64,000 nt of DNA from Nocardioides cavernaquae (GTDB lineage: Bacteria; Actinomycetota; Actinomycetes; Propionibacteriales; Nocardioidaceae). The notes under the pieces are model-generated. The model worked only from the letters and a program-made list of their open reading frames with translations, was not told the DNA's origin and did not search any database. Position 1 is the first letter of the stretch, and every line of letters begins with the position of its first letter. The stretch covers positions 558,001 to 622,000 of the forward strand of contig NZ_QYRP01000002.1 of the NCBI RefSeq assembly GCF_003600895.1, read 5' to 3'. The position numbers were made by a program, and so were the translations under genes. Below, piece after piece: positions 32,531 through 43,294 of this stretch.

Positions 32531-33553
32531 TCAGTCGCTCGCTCGCGCCTCGCTCGGCTCAGTCATCGACCAGGCGATCCCGTCGAGGATGTCCGACTCA
32601 CTGACCAGCAACTCGGGCCGATCCGTGCGGCGCAGGACCCGGTCGAGGATCAGGGCACCCGCACCGATCACGTCGGCGCGACCGGGGTGGAGGAAGCCGA
32701 GAGCACGCCGCTCGGCGACGCTCATGCCGAGCAACCGATCGCAGGTGTCCAGGACCGACTCGCGGGAGAGCACGGCGTGGTGGATCGCCTCGCGCTGGTA
32801 CGTCGGGAGGTCGAGCACCGCGGCGGCGATCGTGGTGATCGTGCCCGCGACTCCGACCACTGTGCGCGCGGCGGAGATGTCCACGCCGAAGGCGGGAAGG
32901 GTGTCGAGTGCCGCATCGATCACCCGGGCTGCCTCGGCGATCTCGGCGGCAGACGGCGGGTCTCCGGCCAGCAGGCGCTCATGGATGCGGACCGATCCGA
33001 TGTCGAGGGAGTGGCCGGCGGTCACGTGACCGTGGGCATCACCCACGATCAGCTCGGTCGAGCCGCCGCCGAGGTCGATGACGACGATCGGCCCCTCGAC
33101 CTGCCCGTCGACCACACCGAGCGATCGGGTCGCGCCGTCGTAGGAGAGCTGGGCCTCCTCGGCGCCGCTGACCACCTCGGGCAGGATGCCGAGGCGCTCG
33201 CGCACACCGGCCACGAACTCGTCGGCGTTGCTGGCATCGCGTGATGCCGAGGTGGCGCAGAACCGCATGCGCTCGATCGGGTAACCGGCCATCGTCGCCT
33301 TGAACTCGTCGATGGCCGCGAAGGTGCGGGCGATCGCCTCGGGGTCGAGGCGGCCGGTGCGGTCGACGCCCTGCCCGAGGCGGACCATGCGCATGTCGCG
33401 GACCAGCTCGGTCTCCTCACCCGTCTCCGGGTCGAGGCGGCTGATCAGCAGCTTGATGGTGTTGGTGCCGCAGTCGAAGGCCGCGACAACGTGCCCGACC
33501 GAGTCGAGCGAGGGACGAGCGAGCGACCGAGGGGACGCCAGCGGGTCCGTCAT
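32531..33553 (-). CDS. Exopolyphosphatase (Ppx/GppA family)
   Basis: Protein of 340 residues with the actin-like ATPase fold: phosphate 1 motif AAFDCGTNTIKLLI (24-37), SASRDASNADEF, phosphate 2 motif VVIDLGGGSTELIVG, and VVGVAGTITTIA. It hydrolyses polyphosphate or pppGpp. The shorter length (no C-terminal extension) fits actinobacterial Ppx1-type proteins. It is the last gene of a run with DUF501, FtsB/DivIC-like and eno in the same direction; the starts and stops overlap (ATGA at 33550). Confidence 0.9.
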   Translation of the reverse strand: MTDPLASPRSLARPSLDSVGHVVAAFDCGTNTIKLLISRLDPETGEETELVRDMRMVRLGQGVDRTGRLDPEAIARTFAAIDEFKATMAGYPIERMRFCATSASRDASNADEFVAGVRERLGILPEVVSGAEEAQLSYDGATRSLGVVDGQVEGPIVVIDLGGGSTELIVGDAHGHVTAGHSLDIGSVRIHERLLAGDPPSAAEIAEAARVIDAALDTLPAFGVDISAARTVVGVAGTITTIAAAVLDLPTYQREAIHHAVLSRESVLDTCDRLLGMSVAERRALGFLHPGRADVIGAGALILDRVLRRTDRPELLVSESDILDGIAWSMTEPSEARASD

Positions 33554-34113
33554 GAACCAGACTCCGCCGGGTCAGACGCGGACTCAGACCGGGCAGACAC
33601 GCACGGGCCGGACTTCCACCACTCCCCGAGGATGTCGAGCACCTCGTCCCCGAGCGGGTTGACGCCCCGGCCGCGGGCCAGCGAGTGGCCGGCGAGGACG
33701 TGCAGGCACTTCACGCGATCCGGCATGCCGCCGGCGGAGATGCCCGCGATCTCGGGCACGTCGCATCCGGCCTCGACGCCGATCGCGGTGCGCGCGGCGA
33801 TGTAGTCGTCGTGCGCAGCGGCGTACGACGCGGCGAGCTCGGGATCCGTGCCCAGCCGGTCCTGCATCTCCTTCATCAGCCCGGAGGCCTCGAGGGTGCC
33901 GATCTTCGACGCTGCGCGGGGGCAGGTCAGGTAGTACGTCGTGGGGAACGGCGTGCCGTCATCGAGCCGCGGCTCGGTCGCGACGACGTCGGGGTTGCCA
34001 CAGGGGCACCGGTGCCCGACGGAGTGGATCGACCGCGGGCGGCGGCCGAGCTGAGCCTCCACCGCAGCGATGTCCGCTTCGTCGATGCGGCTGGGGCTGG
34101 CGGGAGAGGTCAA
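33550..34113 (-). CDS. DUF501 protein
   Basis: Protein of 187 residues. The Cys-containing segment HRCPCGNPDVVATEPRLDDGTPFPTTYYLTCPRA and the final IAGISAGGMPDRVKCLHVLAGHSLARG (given in parts) match DUF501, a family almost confined to actinobacteria and found between the FtsB/DivIC-like gene and ppx. Function unknown. Both of its ends overlap neighbours by ATGA, so it is translationally coupled in the eno-ftsB-DUF501-ppx run. Confidence 0.9.
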   Translation of the reverse strand: MTSPASPSRIDEADIAAVEAQLGRRPRSIHSVGHRCPCGNPDVVATEPRLDDGTPFPTTYYLTCPRAASKIGTLEASGLMKEMQDRLGTDPELAASYAAAHDDYIAARTAIGVEAGCDVPEIAGISAGGMPDRVKCLHVLAGHSLARGRGVNPLGDEVLDILGEWWKSGPCVSARSESASDPAESGS

Positions 34114-34637
34114 CGTGCTTCCTTGTTGTCGCCGGCAGCCTCGACGGACTCCCAGGCGGTTTCGTACCAGGCAACGGGCACCTGGCCGGGCAGGTTGCCC
34201 GGGTCGGCCAGCTCCTCGACGGCGCCGATCGGCTCGCCGTTCTCGTCGAGGGCCTGGAAGCTCTCCTCGCCCGGCATCACGTAGCCGAAGCGGAGACGCG
34301 CCTGCTGCTTGACGTAGGCGTCATCGGAGTAGCGCCGCTTCTCGCCCCGGAGGTCCTCGATCTCGGCCTGGGTCTGCGCGATCTGGCTGCGGAGGTCGTC
34401 CATCTCCGCGCGCTGCTGGAACCACGCACGGAACGACGAGGCCCACGAGACCGCGAGCATCGCGACGACGAGCAGCAGGATCACCGCACGCTTGGTGATG
34501 CGGGGACGCTCCCGGTTCGCAACCGAGGCAGCGGCCGCGGCGGCACGCAGCGTCGTACGTGCGCCAGGCATGGATGGACCGGTCGAACGACCGGGACCCG
34601 CCTGTCCCCGTGAGGGGGTACGACGCTGCGTGGCCAT
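34110..34637 (-). CDS. Septum formation initiator (FtsB/DivIC-like)
   Basis: Protein of 175 residues. A basic N-terminus of about 48 residues is followed by one transmembrane helix (AVILLLVVAMLAVSWASSF). A coiled coil follows (RAEMDDLRSQIAQTQAEIEDLRGEKRRYSDDAYVKQQARLRFGYVMPGE, in part). This is the FtsB/DivIC arrangement; it would bind FtsQ/FtsL at the division septum. Position between eno and DUF501 is the conserved actinobacterial place for this gene. Confidence 0.9.
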   Translation of the reverse strand: MATQRRTPSRGQAGPGRSTGPSMPGARTTLRAAAAAASVANRERPRITKRAVILLLVVAMLAVSWASSFRAWFQQRAEMDDLRSQIAQTQAEIEDLRGEKRRYSDDAYVKQQARLRFGYVMPGEESFQALDENGEPIGAVEELADPGNLPGQVPVAWYETAWESVEAAGDNKEAR

Positions 34638-34645
34638 TGCGTGTG

Positions 34646-35968
<1,323 letters not shown>

Positions 35969-36015
35969 CTAGGGGACTACCGCGCGGTAATCGGGCACCC
36001 CGCGCGACCGTGGAA

Positions 36016-36157
36016 TGCCGACACGGCGCGACCTTGATGTCGACACGGCGCGACCTTGATGTCGACACGGCCCAACCTGGATGTCGACGCGGCGCAACCT
36101 TGCGGCGTACGCCCGAACTTGCGCCGTGTCGACGCCGAAGTTGCGCCGTGTCAACGC
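36016..36157. repeat. 22-bp repeat array A: four direct, two inverted units
   Basis: Four head-to-tail 22-bp units start at 36016, 36038, 36060 and 36082 (core GACACGGCGCGACC or variants). After a 10-bp gap, two 22-bp units of opposite orientation (36114-36135 and 36136-36157, core TTGCGCCGTGTC) follow. The second inverted unit supplies the TGA stop of mazG. The array fills the gap between mazG and eno. Other arrays of the same unit lie at 55894, 59420 and 60677. Confidence 0.85.
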
Positions 36158-36576
36158 TGGGGGTTTGCGCGCTCGGCGGCCTTCGCGGCCTGCCAGAGCT
36201 CCTCGATCTCCTCGAGGGTGAACTCCCGTCCCGACTCGGCCTCGGGGCCGAAGACGTGAGGGTTGCGGCGGAGCATCTTCTCGGTCAGCCCGGCGATCAC
36301 GTCGTCCATGGTGAAGGCACCTGCCGACTCGGCGATCGCGGCGTGGAAGTAGATCTGCAGCAGCAGGTCACCGAGCTCCTCGCGCAGGTGGTCCCACGAT
36401 CCCGTGGCGGTGCCCTCGTCGATGGCCTCGAGCACCTCGTCGGACTCCTCGCGGAGGAAGCGCGCCAGCGACTCGTGGGTCTGGGCGCCCTTCCATGCGC
36501 ACCGATCGCGCATGGTGCGCATCAGGCCGAGGAACTCGACGAGCCCCTCACCCGATGCGGGCCGCTGCTCGGTCAC
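36151..36576 (-). CDS. mazG: MazG-family nucleotide pyrophosphohydrolase
   Basis: Protein of 141 residues. The helical MazG core is present: LMRTMRDRCAWKGAQTHESLARFLREESDEVLEAID (in part, with the EExxE metal motif in EESDE), then LREELGDLLLQIYFHA. It is one MazG domain, about half the length of two-domain E. coli MazG. It hydrolyses noncanonical or stress-related NTPs. Its stop codon falls in the last unit of the repeat array, so the last codons (NPQR) abut it. It is co-directional with the lipoprotein gene 18 bp upstream. Confidence 0.9.
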   Translation of the reverse strand: MTEQRPASGEGLVEFLGLMRTMRDRCAWKGAQTHESLARFLREESDEVLEAIDEGTATGSWDHLREELGDLLLQIYFHAAIAESAGAFTMDDVIAGLTEKMLRRNPHVFGPEAESGREFTLEEIEELWQAAKAAERANPQR

Positions 36577-36594
36577 CGACGGATCACCGCCCGA

Positions 36595-37296
36595 TCACTG
36601 CTGGGGCGGAGCGGGTGTCCCGCAACGCTGGGCCGCAGGCAGCTCGGCGACAGCGGCCTGGTCCATCGCATTGCCGCTCGGCTCGGCAGCGACCGAGAGC
36701 GAGCCGCTCGCGCCGCTGAACTGGAAGGTGTCGAGGTCGACGTCGCCGAACCGCGGGTCACGGACCAGGTCCGCGTCCTTGCGGAACTCGGCGAACACCG
36801 CGCGGCCGGCTGCGCTGGCGGCATCGGGCGAGGCGTCTCCGCCCGGGACCGTGGCGCCGACGATCTGCAGCACCGCGCGGCGTACGCCCTCGAGCGCGAG
36901 ACGGTCGAGGGCCGTGGCCTGCTGGGAGTCCGGGAGGTCGGTGATCGCCTTCTCCGCCTCCTCGCGCACGCCGCTGCGCACCTCCGCCAGGTCGACATCG
37001 TGCTCCGTGGCGAAGTCCTCGATCAGCACGTCGGTGATCAGGGTCTCGACGGCAAGGCTGCGCACGAAGGACATCGGCACCCCGGCACCCTGCTGGGCGA
37101 GCCCGCGCTCCTCGAGGGCGCACGTGGCCAGGGCCAGGTCATCGACCTCGGTCAGGCCGATCCGCTCCCCCGAGACCACGGCCGCATCGCCCGGGTGGAG
37201 CGCCGAGCCGTCGGAGCAGCCACCCAGGGCGGGAATCGCGAGCAGGAGCAGGAGCGAGGCGCCGGTGCGCCGGGCCGGGAAGCGGATCGAGGTCAC
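36595..37296 (-). CDS. SurA-N-like lipoprotein
   Basis: Protein of 233 residues. Signal peptide with lipobox LGGC (Cys about residue 27). The mature part is helical and begins with the pattern DAAVVSGERIGLTEVDDLALATC, seen in the SurA N-terminal/trigger-factor-like chaperone domains. No rotamase domain follows. It likely sits on the outer face of the membrane and may bind nascent exported proteins. It lies upstream of mazG in the same direction, as in other actinobacteria. Confidence 0.75.
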   Translation of the reverse strand: MTSIRFPARRTGASLLLLLAIPALGGCSDGSALHPGDAAVVSGERIGLTEVDDLALATCALEERGLAQQGAGVPMSFVRSLAVETLITDVLIEDFATEHDVDLAEVRSGVREEAEKAITDLPDSQQATALDRLALEGVRRAVLQIVGATVPGGDASPDAASAAGRAVFAEFRKDADLVRDPRFGDVDLDTFQFSGASGSLSVAAEPSGNAMDQAAVAELPAAQRCGTPAPPQQ

Positions 37297-37308
37297 CCGG
37301 CCATTGAA

Positions 37309-37809
37309 TCAGTAGCCGCGCAGTGAAGCGGTGATCAACCTGCTCACCTCGCGGTCGCGGCGCCAGCGCTCGAGCCGCGAGGGCTCCCGCTGAGCCGGGA
37401 CGGCAAGCGTCTCCATGAGGTGGCGCACCTCGTCGATGCCTTCCTGGATCGAGTGGCTCGGACGCAGTGCGCCGATCGCGTGGGCCAGCTGCGCGTTGTG
37501 GTGGTCGGTGAGCCCGGCGAGGACCCGCGAGTCCGCGAAGGTGGCCAGCACCCGGCGCAGGTCGGGCGCGTGCCGTGCGGCCGTCACGTAGGCATCGCAG
37601 AGTGCGTCCGTCGGAGACCCGTCGCCGGTCTCGAGCTCGGTCTCGAGGCAACCGTCGAGCAGGTGGACCCAGCGCTGGTGCAGCTCACGGACCAAGTCGT
37701 CCTCGGTGGGGAACGCCTCGTGGAACGCCGGGGACATGGCGGTGCCGCCGCTCTCGAGGTATTCGTCGATCAGCTGCCGGTGGGTGTGGACCTCGTTCCA
37801 GTCGTGCAT
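37309..37809 (-). CDS. Hypothetical TetR-C-like helical protein
   Basis: Protein of 166 residues from the ATG at 37809, chosen for GGAGAAG at proper spacing over an upstream GTG-like extension. Predicted helical, without hydrophobic segments. The C-terminal part (HSIQEGIDEVRHLMETL, RLERWRRDREVSRLITASL) is strongly charged. I see similarity only to the ligand-binding part of TetR-like regulators, not to a DNA-binding domain. Function unknown. It ends 12 bp before the lipoprotein start. Confidence 0.5.
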   Translation of the reverse strand: MHDWNEVHTHRQLIDEYLESGGTAMSPAFHEAFPTEDDLVRELHQRWVHLLDGCLETELETGDGSPTDALCDAYVTAARHAPDLRRVLATFADSRVLAGLTDHHNAQLAHAIGALRPSHSIQEGIDEVRHLMETLAVPAQREPSRLERWRRDREVSRLITASLRGY

Positions 37810-37884
37810 GGTCTTCTCCGAAGGGGTGAGTGGGGAGCCACCAGATTCACTCGCGGGCTGAGCAACCCGCATCGGCCAGGTGGC

Positions 37885-39531
37885 CTAGATCCGGGTCTCA
37901 TTTCGGGTGTCAGCCACGCCCGCCGCAACCAGGCCCGCCAGCTGCACGCGGGAGGAGATCGTCAGCTTGGCGTAGGTGCTGGACAGATGGGCCTGCACGG
38001 TCCGTGCCGAGAGGAACAGCTCGGCAGCGATCTGTGGATTCGTGAGGCCCTGGCCGGCCCGGATCGCAACGGCCCGCTCGGCACGGGTCAGCGGCGCGAG
38101 CGGGTCGACCCGGACCACCGGCAGCGTCGTCGCGCCCGTGTGGCGCGCGAGCAGCAACCCGGCCGCGATCAACGGTTCGCGGGCCCGGAGCCCGTGGAAG
38201 ATGTCCGTCGCCTCGCGCAGCAGGACCACCGCGTCCGCCGGCCGGCCGCGCGCGATCCACCCGCGCGCGGCATCCAGGCAGGCCTGGCCGAGAGCAAACG
38301 GCCGACCACAGGAGCGGTAGCGCTCGACCGCACTCAACAGCGTGTCGATGTCCCCGGAGAGCAGCCCGGCACACTGCAGCGCCGACGCATCGGCGCTCGC
38401 CACCCCTCCGGCACGCCGGGCACCCTCGGCAGCCTCGAGCGACACCTCACGGGCCAGCTCCAGGTCACCACCGGCAACGGCGGCACGCACGAGTGCGGGC
38501 GCGAGCGGACGCCAGATGACCATCCAGCGGTGGCTGCGTGTGCGGTACCAGGCCTCGGTCAGGGTCTGCCGGTACGCCGGCAGCTGCTGCGCCGCGGTGG
38601 CCCGGCCCACCAGCAGCCACTCCTCGCCGTACCTCCCGAAGGCGCCGAGGCGGTTGGCGCCCGCCGCGTCGAGCAGGGTGGTGGCCCCGCTCGCGTTCCC
38701 GCGCAGGGATTCCACGATCGCGGCGACGCCCCATCCCCACGGTCGCGCGGCGAGCGAGCCGGACCTGTCGGCCTCGGCGAGGTTCGAGTGCGCGTCCATC
38801 AGCGCGCGGTCCCAGTCGCCGGCAAGCAACCGGACGATCCCGCGCAGGCCGAGGAGCCACGGGCGATGGGCGGCGGTCTCAGCGACGGCCGGGCTCGCGA
38901 GTGCCTCGCTCAGCAGTCGGTCGGCGTCGGCGAGGAGGTCGAGATCAACCATCGCCGCGGCGAGGGGCAGCACCGGAAGCGGACGTAGCCATCCCGAGCG
39001 CGGGCCCGAATGCGGGGCGATCGAGCCCAGCCGCGACGACCGACGGGCCAGGTCCACGGCGAGTCCGGGATACCCCTCGGACTGGGCCACCAGCGCCAGG
39101 TTGGCCAGCGACTCGCAGACGGCCGCTGCGTTCCCCGAGCGCTCCCCCAGCTCCAGCGCCTGGTTGGCGGTAGTACGGGTCGCTGTGAGGTCTCCGCCGA
39201 GGAACTGCACCTCCGACGCCTGAGCCAGGTACGACGCGCGGAGACCCGGGTTGTCCGTGAGGGACGCGGCGAACAGGAAGTGGTCACGGGACTCGACCAC
39301 GCGCCCGACCCGCTGGAGCATCACGCCGAGGGCGGACTCGACCTCGGCGCGTACCAACGGGTCGGGCGCGATGAAGAGCAGCCGGGCGGCAGTCCCCGCA
39401 GCGGCATCGAGACGACCGGTCTCGATCTGGTTCCGCAGCAGGTCGAGCGTCCGGCGAGCCTGATCGCCGGGAGTTGCCACGCGCTCAGCCTTGCACCGCC
39501 GTGCCCGGTCGGTCAGCGCCGGATTGGTCAT
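37885..39531 (-). CDS. LuxR-family regulator with TPR-like region
   Basis: Protein of 548 residues from ATG 39531. An upstream GTG at 39606 would add 25 low-complexity residues. The C-terminal about 65 residues form a LuxR/GerE helix-turn-helix (LTRAERAVAIRAGQGLTNPQIAAELFLSARTVQAHLSSTYAKLTI, in parts). The remainder is helical repeat-like, as in the MalT/LAL-type regulators, but no Walker A/B ATPase domain is seen, so it is shorter than classical LAL proteins. It would act as a transcription activator with an unknown signal. Monocistronic. Confidence 0.8.
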   Translation of the reverse strand: MTNPALTDRARRCKAERVATPGDQARRTLDLLRNQIETGRLDAAAGTAARLLFIAPDPLVRAEVESALGVMLQRVGRVVESRDHFLFAASLTDNPGLRASYLAQASEVQFLGGDLTATRTTANQALELGERSGNAAAVCESLANLALVAQSEGYPGLAVDLARRSSRLGSIAPHSGPRSGWLRPLPVLPLAAAMVDLDLLADADRLLSEALASPAVAETAAHRPWLLGLRGIVRLLAGDWDRALMDAHSNLAEADRSGSLAARPWGWGVAAIVESLRGNASGATTLLDAAGANRLGAFGRYGEEWLLVGRATAAQQLPAYRQTLTEAWYRTRSHRWMVIWRPLAPALVRAAVAGGDLELAREVSLEAAEGARRAGGVASADASALQCAGLLSGDIDTLLSAVERYRSCGRPFALGQACLDAARGWIARGRPADAVVLLREATDIFHGLRAREPLIAAGLLLARHTGATTLPVVRVDPLAPLTRAERAVAIRAGQGLTNPQIAAELFLSARTVQAHLSSTYAKLTISSRVQLAGLVAAGVADTRNETRI

Positions 39532-39641
39532 CCCGGGGATCCCGGCCGGGCCTGGTCCCGGGGGAACCGTCCGGGGTGCGACCCCTTGCTTGCTGGAGGC
39601 AAGCACCGTCAGGCGTTCGGGGCCTTGCCTGCGGCACGCTG

Positions 39642-42600
39642 CTAGCTGGTCGGGTCGAGCACAGTGTCGATGACGACCGTCGCCCAGGCCAACAGCTCGA
39701 GGTCGCGGATCGGCTGGCCGCCGATCGGCTTGGTGAGCGGCCGCGGCACCAGCACGGTGGAGGTCGCCGGCTTCACCAGCGAGCCCGCGTAGATCCGGTT
39801 CAGCCGGACCACGCGCGAGTCGGGCAGGTCGACCGGCGCGAACCGCACGTGCTTGCCGGCGATGGTGACCTCGGAGATGCCGGCTTGGCGCGCCCGGGCC
39901 CGGAAGCGGGCGACCATCAGCAGGGACGCGACCGAGGACGGCGGGTTGCCGTAGCGGTCGAGCAGCTCCTCGTGGATCGCCCTCACGTCGTCGTCGCTGC
40001 GGACCTCGGCCAGCCGCTTGTACATCTCCAGGCGCAGGCGCTCGGTGGGGATGTACTCGTGGGGCAGGTGGGCGTCGACCGGGAGCTCGATGCGGACCTC
40101 GCCGAGCTCGGTCTCGGTGTCGCCCTTGAACTCCGCAACGGCCTCGCCGACCAGCCGGACGTAGAGGTCGAAGCCGACGTCGGCGATGTGGCCGGACTGC
40201 TCGCCACCGAGCAGGTTGCCCGCGCCACGGATCTCGAGGTCCTTCATGGCGATCGCCATGCCGCCGCCGAGGTCGGAGTGTTGCGCCAGGGTCGCGAGCC
40301 GCTCGTGCGCGGTCTCGGTCAGCGGCTTCTCACCGGGGTAGAGGAAGTAGGCGTAGGCCCGCTCGCGGGAGCGACCAACACGACCACGGAGCTGGTGCAG
40401 CTGCGAGAGGCCGAGCATGTCGGCGCGCTCGATGATCATCGTGTTGGCGTTGGAGACGTCGAGGCCGGACTCGACCAGGGTCGTGCAGACCAGGACGTCG
40501 AAGGTCTTCTCCCAGAAGTCGAGCATCACCTGCTCGAGCTGCTTCTCGCCCATCTGGCCGTGGGCCGTCGCGACCCGCGCCTCGGGCACCAGCTCGCGGA
40601 TCTTGGCGGCCGCCTTCTCGATCGAGTTGACCCGGTTGTGGATGTAGAAGACCTGGCCCTCGCGCAGCAGCTCGCGACGCACGGCGGCGACGACCTGGCG
40701 GTCCTCGTAGGCGCCGACGTAGGTGAGCACCGGGTGGCGCTCCTCCGGCGGGGTGGCGATCGTCGACATCTCGCGGATGCCGGTGATCGCCATCTCGAGC
40801 GTGCGCGGGATCGGGGTCGCAGACATGGCGAGCACGTCGACCGACGTGCGCATCCGCTTCATCTGCTCCTTGTGCTCGACACCGAAGCGCTGCTCCTCGT
40901 CGACGATGATCAGGCCGAGATCCTTGAACTTGACCTCGTTGCCGAGCAGGCGGTGGGTGCCGATGACGATGTCCAGTGAGCCGTCCGCCAACCCCGCAAG
41001 TACTTCCTTTGCTTCCTTGTCCGTCTGGAACCGCGAAAGCTGGGCAAGGTTGACGGGGAACCCCGACATCCGTTCCACAAATGTTGTGTGGTGCTGGGTG
41101 ACCAGGAGCGTCGTCGGCACGAGCACCGCGACCTGCTTGCCGTCCTGCACTGCCTTGAACGCGGCGCGCACCGCGATCTCGGTCTTGCCGTAGCCGACGT
41201 CGCCACAGACCAGCCGGTCCATCGGGACGGTCGAGCGCATGTCGGCCTTGACCTCGTCCACCGTCGAGAGCTGGTCGGGGGTCTCCTGGAACGGGAATGC
41301 GTCCTCGAGCTCGCGCTGCCACGGGGTGTCCGGTCCGAAGGCGTGGCCCTTGGTGGCCTGCCGCGCGGCGTACAGCTTGATCAGCTCGGCCGCGATCTGG
41401 CGCACGGCCTTCTTGGCCTTGGCCTTGCGGTTGGTCCAGTCGGCGCCGCCGAGGCGGTCGAGGCTCGGCGCTTCTCCGCCGACGTACCGAGTGACCTGCT
41501 CGAGCGCGTCGGCCGGGACGTAGAGGCGGTCGGGAGGAGAGCCCTTCTTGGATGCGCCGTACTCGAGGACGAGGTACTCGCGCGTGGCTCCGCCGACCTC
41601 GCGCTGCTTCATCTCGATGAAGCGGCCGACGCCGTGCTGCTCGTGGACGACGAAGTCGCCGGCCTTCAGCTCGAGCGGGTCGATCTGCTTCTTGCGGCGT
41701 GCGGGCATCTTGCGCATGTCGCGCGTCGAGCTCTTCTGGCCGGACAGGTCCTCGCCGGTGAGCAGGGCGAGCTTGACGCCTTCGTGCACCAGGCCTTGCG
41801 CGAGGCTGCCGGTCAGCACGCCGACCACGCCGGTCCCGGGCTCGCCGAGGCGGGCCGCGACGTCGTGCTCCGCGAGCACCTCGACGGTGCGCTGGGCAGG
41901 TCCGTGGCCGGGGTGGATGATCGCGACGGTCCAGCCGTCGGCGAGCCAGGTGCGGACGTCGCGGACCACGGCCTCCATGTCGCCGCGGTACGCCGGGGCG
42001 GGCTGCGCCGGGACGACGAGGTCGCCGTCCTCATCACCCGCGTCGAGGCCGAACGGGCTGAGCGTCCACCAGGCCCGGCCGCCGCGCAGGGCGGTCGTGC
42101 GGACCTCCCCCAGCTCCTTGTACGACGCGGCGCCGAGGTCGATCGGGCTCTGCCCGCCACTCGCCGCAGCCGCCCAGCTCGCGCCGAGGAACTCCTCCGC
42201 GGTCGCGACCAGATCGTGGGCTCGCGAGCGCGCACGCTCGGGGTCGAGCACCAGGACCGTCGTGTCGGCGGGGAGCAGGTCGACCAGCAGCTCCATCTCG
42301 TCGACGAGCGCCGGGGTGAGGGACTCCATGCCCTCGACGGCGATGCCCTCGGCAAGCTTCTCGGTGAGCTCCTTGAGCTGCGGGTGCGCCTCGCCGAGAG
42401 CCCGGGCCCGCTCGCGGACGTCGGGAGTCAGGAGCAGCTCGCGACAGGGCGGGGCCCAGAGCCGGTCGACCTTCTCCAGCGTGCGCTGGTCGGCGACGGA
42501 GAAGGAGCGGATCTCCTCGACGTCGTCACCCCAGAACTCCACCCGCAGCGGGTGCTCCTCCGTGGGCGGGAAGACGTCCACGATGCCGCCGCGGACGGCG

Positions 42601-43142
42601 TACTCCCCCCGCTTCTCGACCAGGTCGACGCGGGCATAGGCAGCGTCCTCCAGGCTGCGCGCGACGTCGTCGATGAGATGAGTCTCGCGCGGCTTCAGGG
42701 CAACGGGGACGAGGTCACCCAGGCCCTTGACCTGCGGCTGGAGCAGCGACCGGACCGGAGCCACGATCACCTTGATCGGGCCCTCCTCCTCGGGGTGCAC
42801 GATGCGGCGCAGGATCGCCAGGCGGCGGCCGACGGTGTCGCTGCGAGGGCTGAGCCGCTCGTGCGGGAGCGTCTCCCAGCTCGGGAAGTAGGCGACCTGG
42901 TCGAGTCCGAGGAGGTCGCCGACCTCCCCCACCAGGTCCTCCGCTTCGCGACTGGTCGCGGTGACCGCCAGGACGGTGCGGCCGGTGCCTGCCAGGCCCG
43001 CAACGACGAACGGACGGAGCGCGTGCGGACCGGTGATCTCGAGAGCATCGGTGACCGCGGCCTCGCCGAGGGCGCGGGCCAGGTGCGGCTCGGCAAGAAC
43101 AGCGTCGACGAGTCCGTTCAACCCGGACAGCTCGGCAGTCAC
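39642..43142 (-). CDS. mfd: Transcription-repair coupling factor Mfd
   Basis: Protein of 1166 residues from GTG 43142, chosen because AAGGGG lies 6 bases upstream; the frame is open to a GTG at 43163. Visible parts are the UvrB-like N-terminal modules, an RNA-polymerase-interacting domain (DFVVHEQHGVGRF), and the RecG-like SF2 translocase (Walker A GDVGYGKTEIAVRA, DEEQRFGVEHKE, and SATPIPRTL). It removes stalled RNA polymerase at lesions and recruits UvrA. Length is standard. An inverted-repeat region lies at its start toward the divergent lipoprotein gene. Confidence 0.95.
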   Translation of the reverse strand: MTAELSGLNGLVDAVLAEPHLARALGEAAVTDALEITGPHALRPFVVAGLAGTGRTVLAVTATSREAEDLVGEVGDLLGLDQVAYFPSWETLPHERLSPRSDTVGRRLAILRRIVHPEEEGPIKVIVAPVRSLLQPQVKGLGDLVPVALKPRETHLIDDVARSLEDAAYARVDLVEKRGEYAVRGGIVDVFPPTEEHPLRVEFWGDDVEEIRSFSVADQRTLEKVDRLWAPPCRELLLTPDVRERARALGEAHPQLKELTEKLAEGIAVEGMESLTPALVDEMELLVDLLPADTTVLVLDPERARSRAHDLVATAEEFLGASWAAAASGGQSPIDLGAASYKELGEVRTTALRGGRAWWTLSPFGLDAGDEDGDLVVPAQPAPAYRGDMEAVVRDVRTWLADGWTVAIIHPGHGPAQRTVEVLAEHDVAARLGEPGTGVVGVLTGSLAQGLVHEGVKLALLTGEDLSGQKSSTRDMRKMPARRKKQIDPLELKAGDFVVHEQHGVGRFIEMKQREVGGATREYLVLEYGASKKGSPPDRLYVPADALEQVTRYVGGEAPSLDRLGGADWTNRKAKAKKAVRQIAAELIKLYAARQATKGHAFGPDTPWQRELEDAFPFQETPDQLSTVDEVKADMRSTVPMDRLVCGDVGYGKTEIAVRAAFKAVQDGKQVAVLVPTTLLVTQHHTTFVERMSGFPVNLAQLSRFQTDKEAKEVLAGLADGSLDIVIGTHRLLGNEVKFKDLGLIIVDEEQRFGVEHKEQMKRMRTSVDVLAMSATPIPRTLEMAITGIREMSTIATPPEERHPVLTYVGAYEDRQVVAAVRRELLREGQVFYIHNRVNSIEKAAAKIRELVPEARVATAHGQMGEKQLEQVMLDFWEKTFDVLVCTTLVESGLDVSNANTMIIERADMLGLSQLHQLRGRVGRSRERAYAYFLYPGEKPLTETAHERLATLAQHSDLGGGMAIAMKDLEIRGAGNLLGGEQSGHIADVGFDLYVRLVGEAVAEFKGDTETELGEVRIELPVDAHLPHEYIPTERLRLEMYKRLAEVRSDDDVRAIHEELLDRYGNPPSSVASLLMVARFRARARQAGISEVTIAGKHVRFAPVDLPDSRVVRLNRIYAGSLVKPATSTVLVPRPLTKPIGGQPIRDLELLAWATVVIDTVLDPTS

Positions 43143-43195
43143 GATGATCCCCTTCGGCAGCACTAACGCCCCCTGCCGACGCGGCGAGGGGGTGA

Positions 43196-43256
43196 GGCGC
43201 TCAGTCTACGAGCGCCCACCGACAGGACCTCACGACTGGGCTGGCTTCACGAAGCC
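43196..43256. promoter_or_regulatory. Two short inverted repeats in the mfd/lipoprotein gap
   Basis: GGCGCTC (43196-43202) pairs with GAGCGCC (43210-43216) around AGTCTAC. GGCTTC-AC-GAAGCC spans 43243-43256. They lie between the divergent mfd (start 43142) and the lipoprotein gene (43295), and may be operators or leader structures. No clear promoter boxes are visible. Confidence 0.35.
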
Positions 43257-43294
43257 TTCACGTTGAGCCGGACCCGGCGTCGTACGGTCAGCGC

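Noticed and set aside
37885..39606. LAL-type LuxR with an ATPase domain
   Set aside because: No Walker A or B motif is visible in the first 480 residues.
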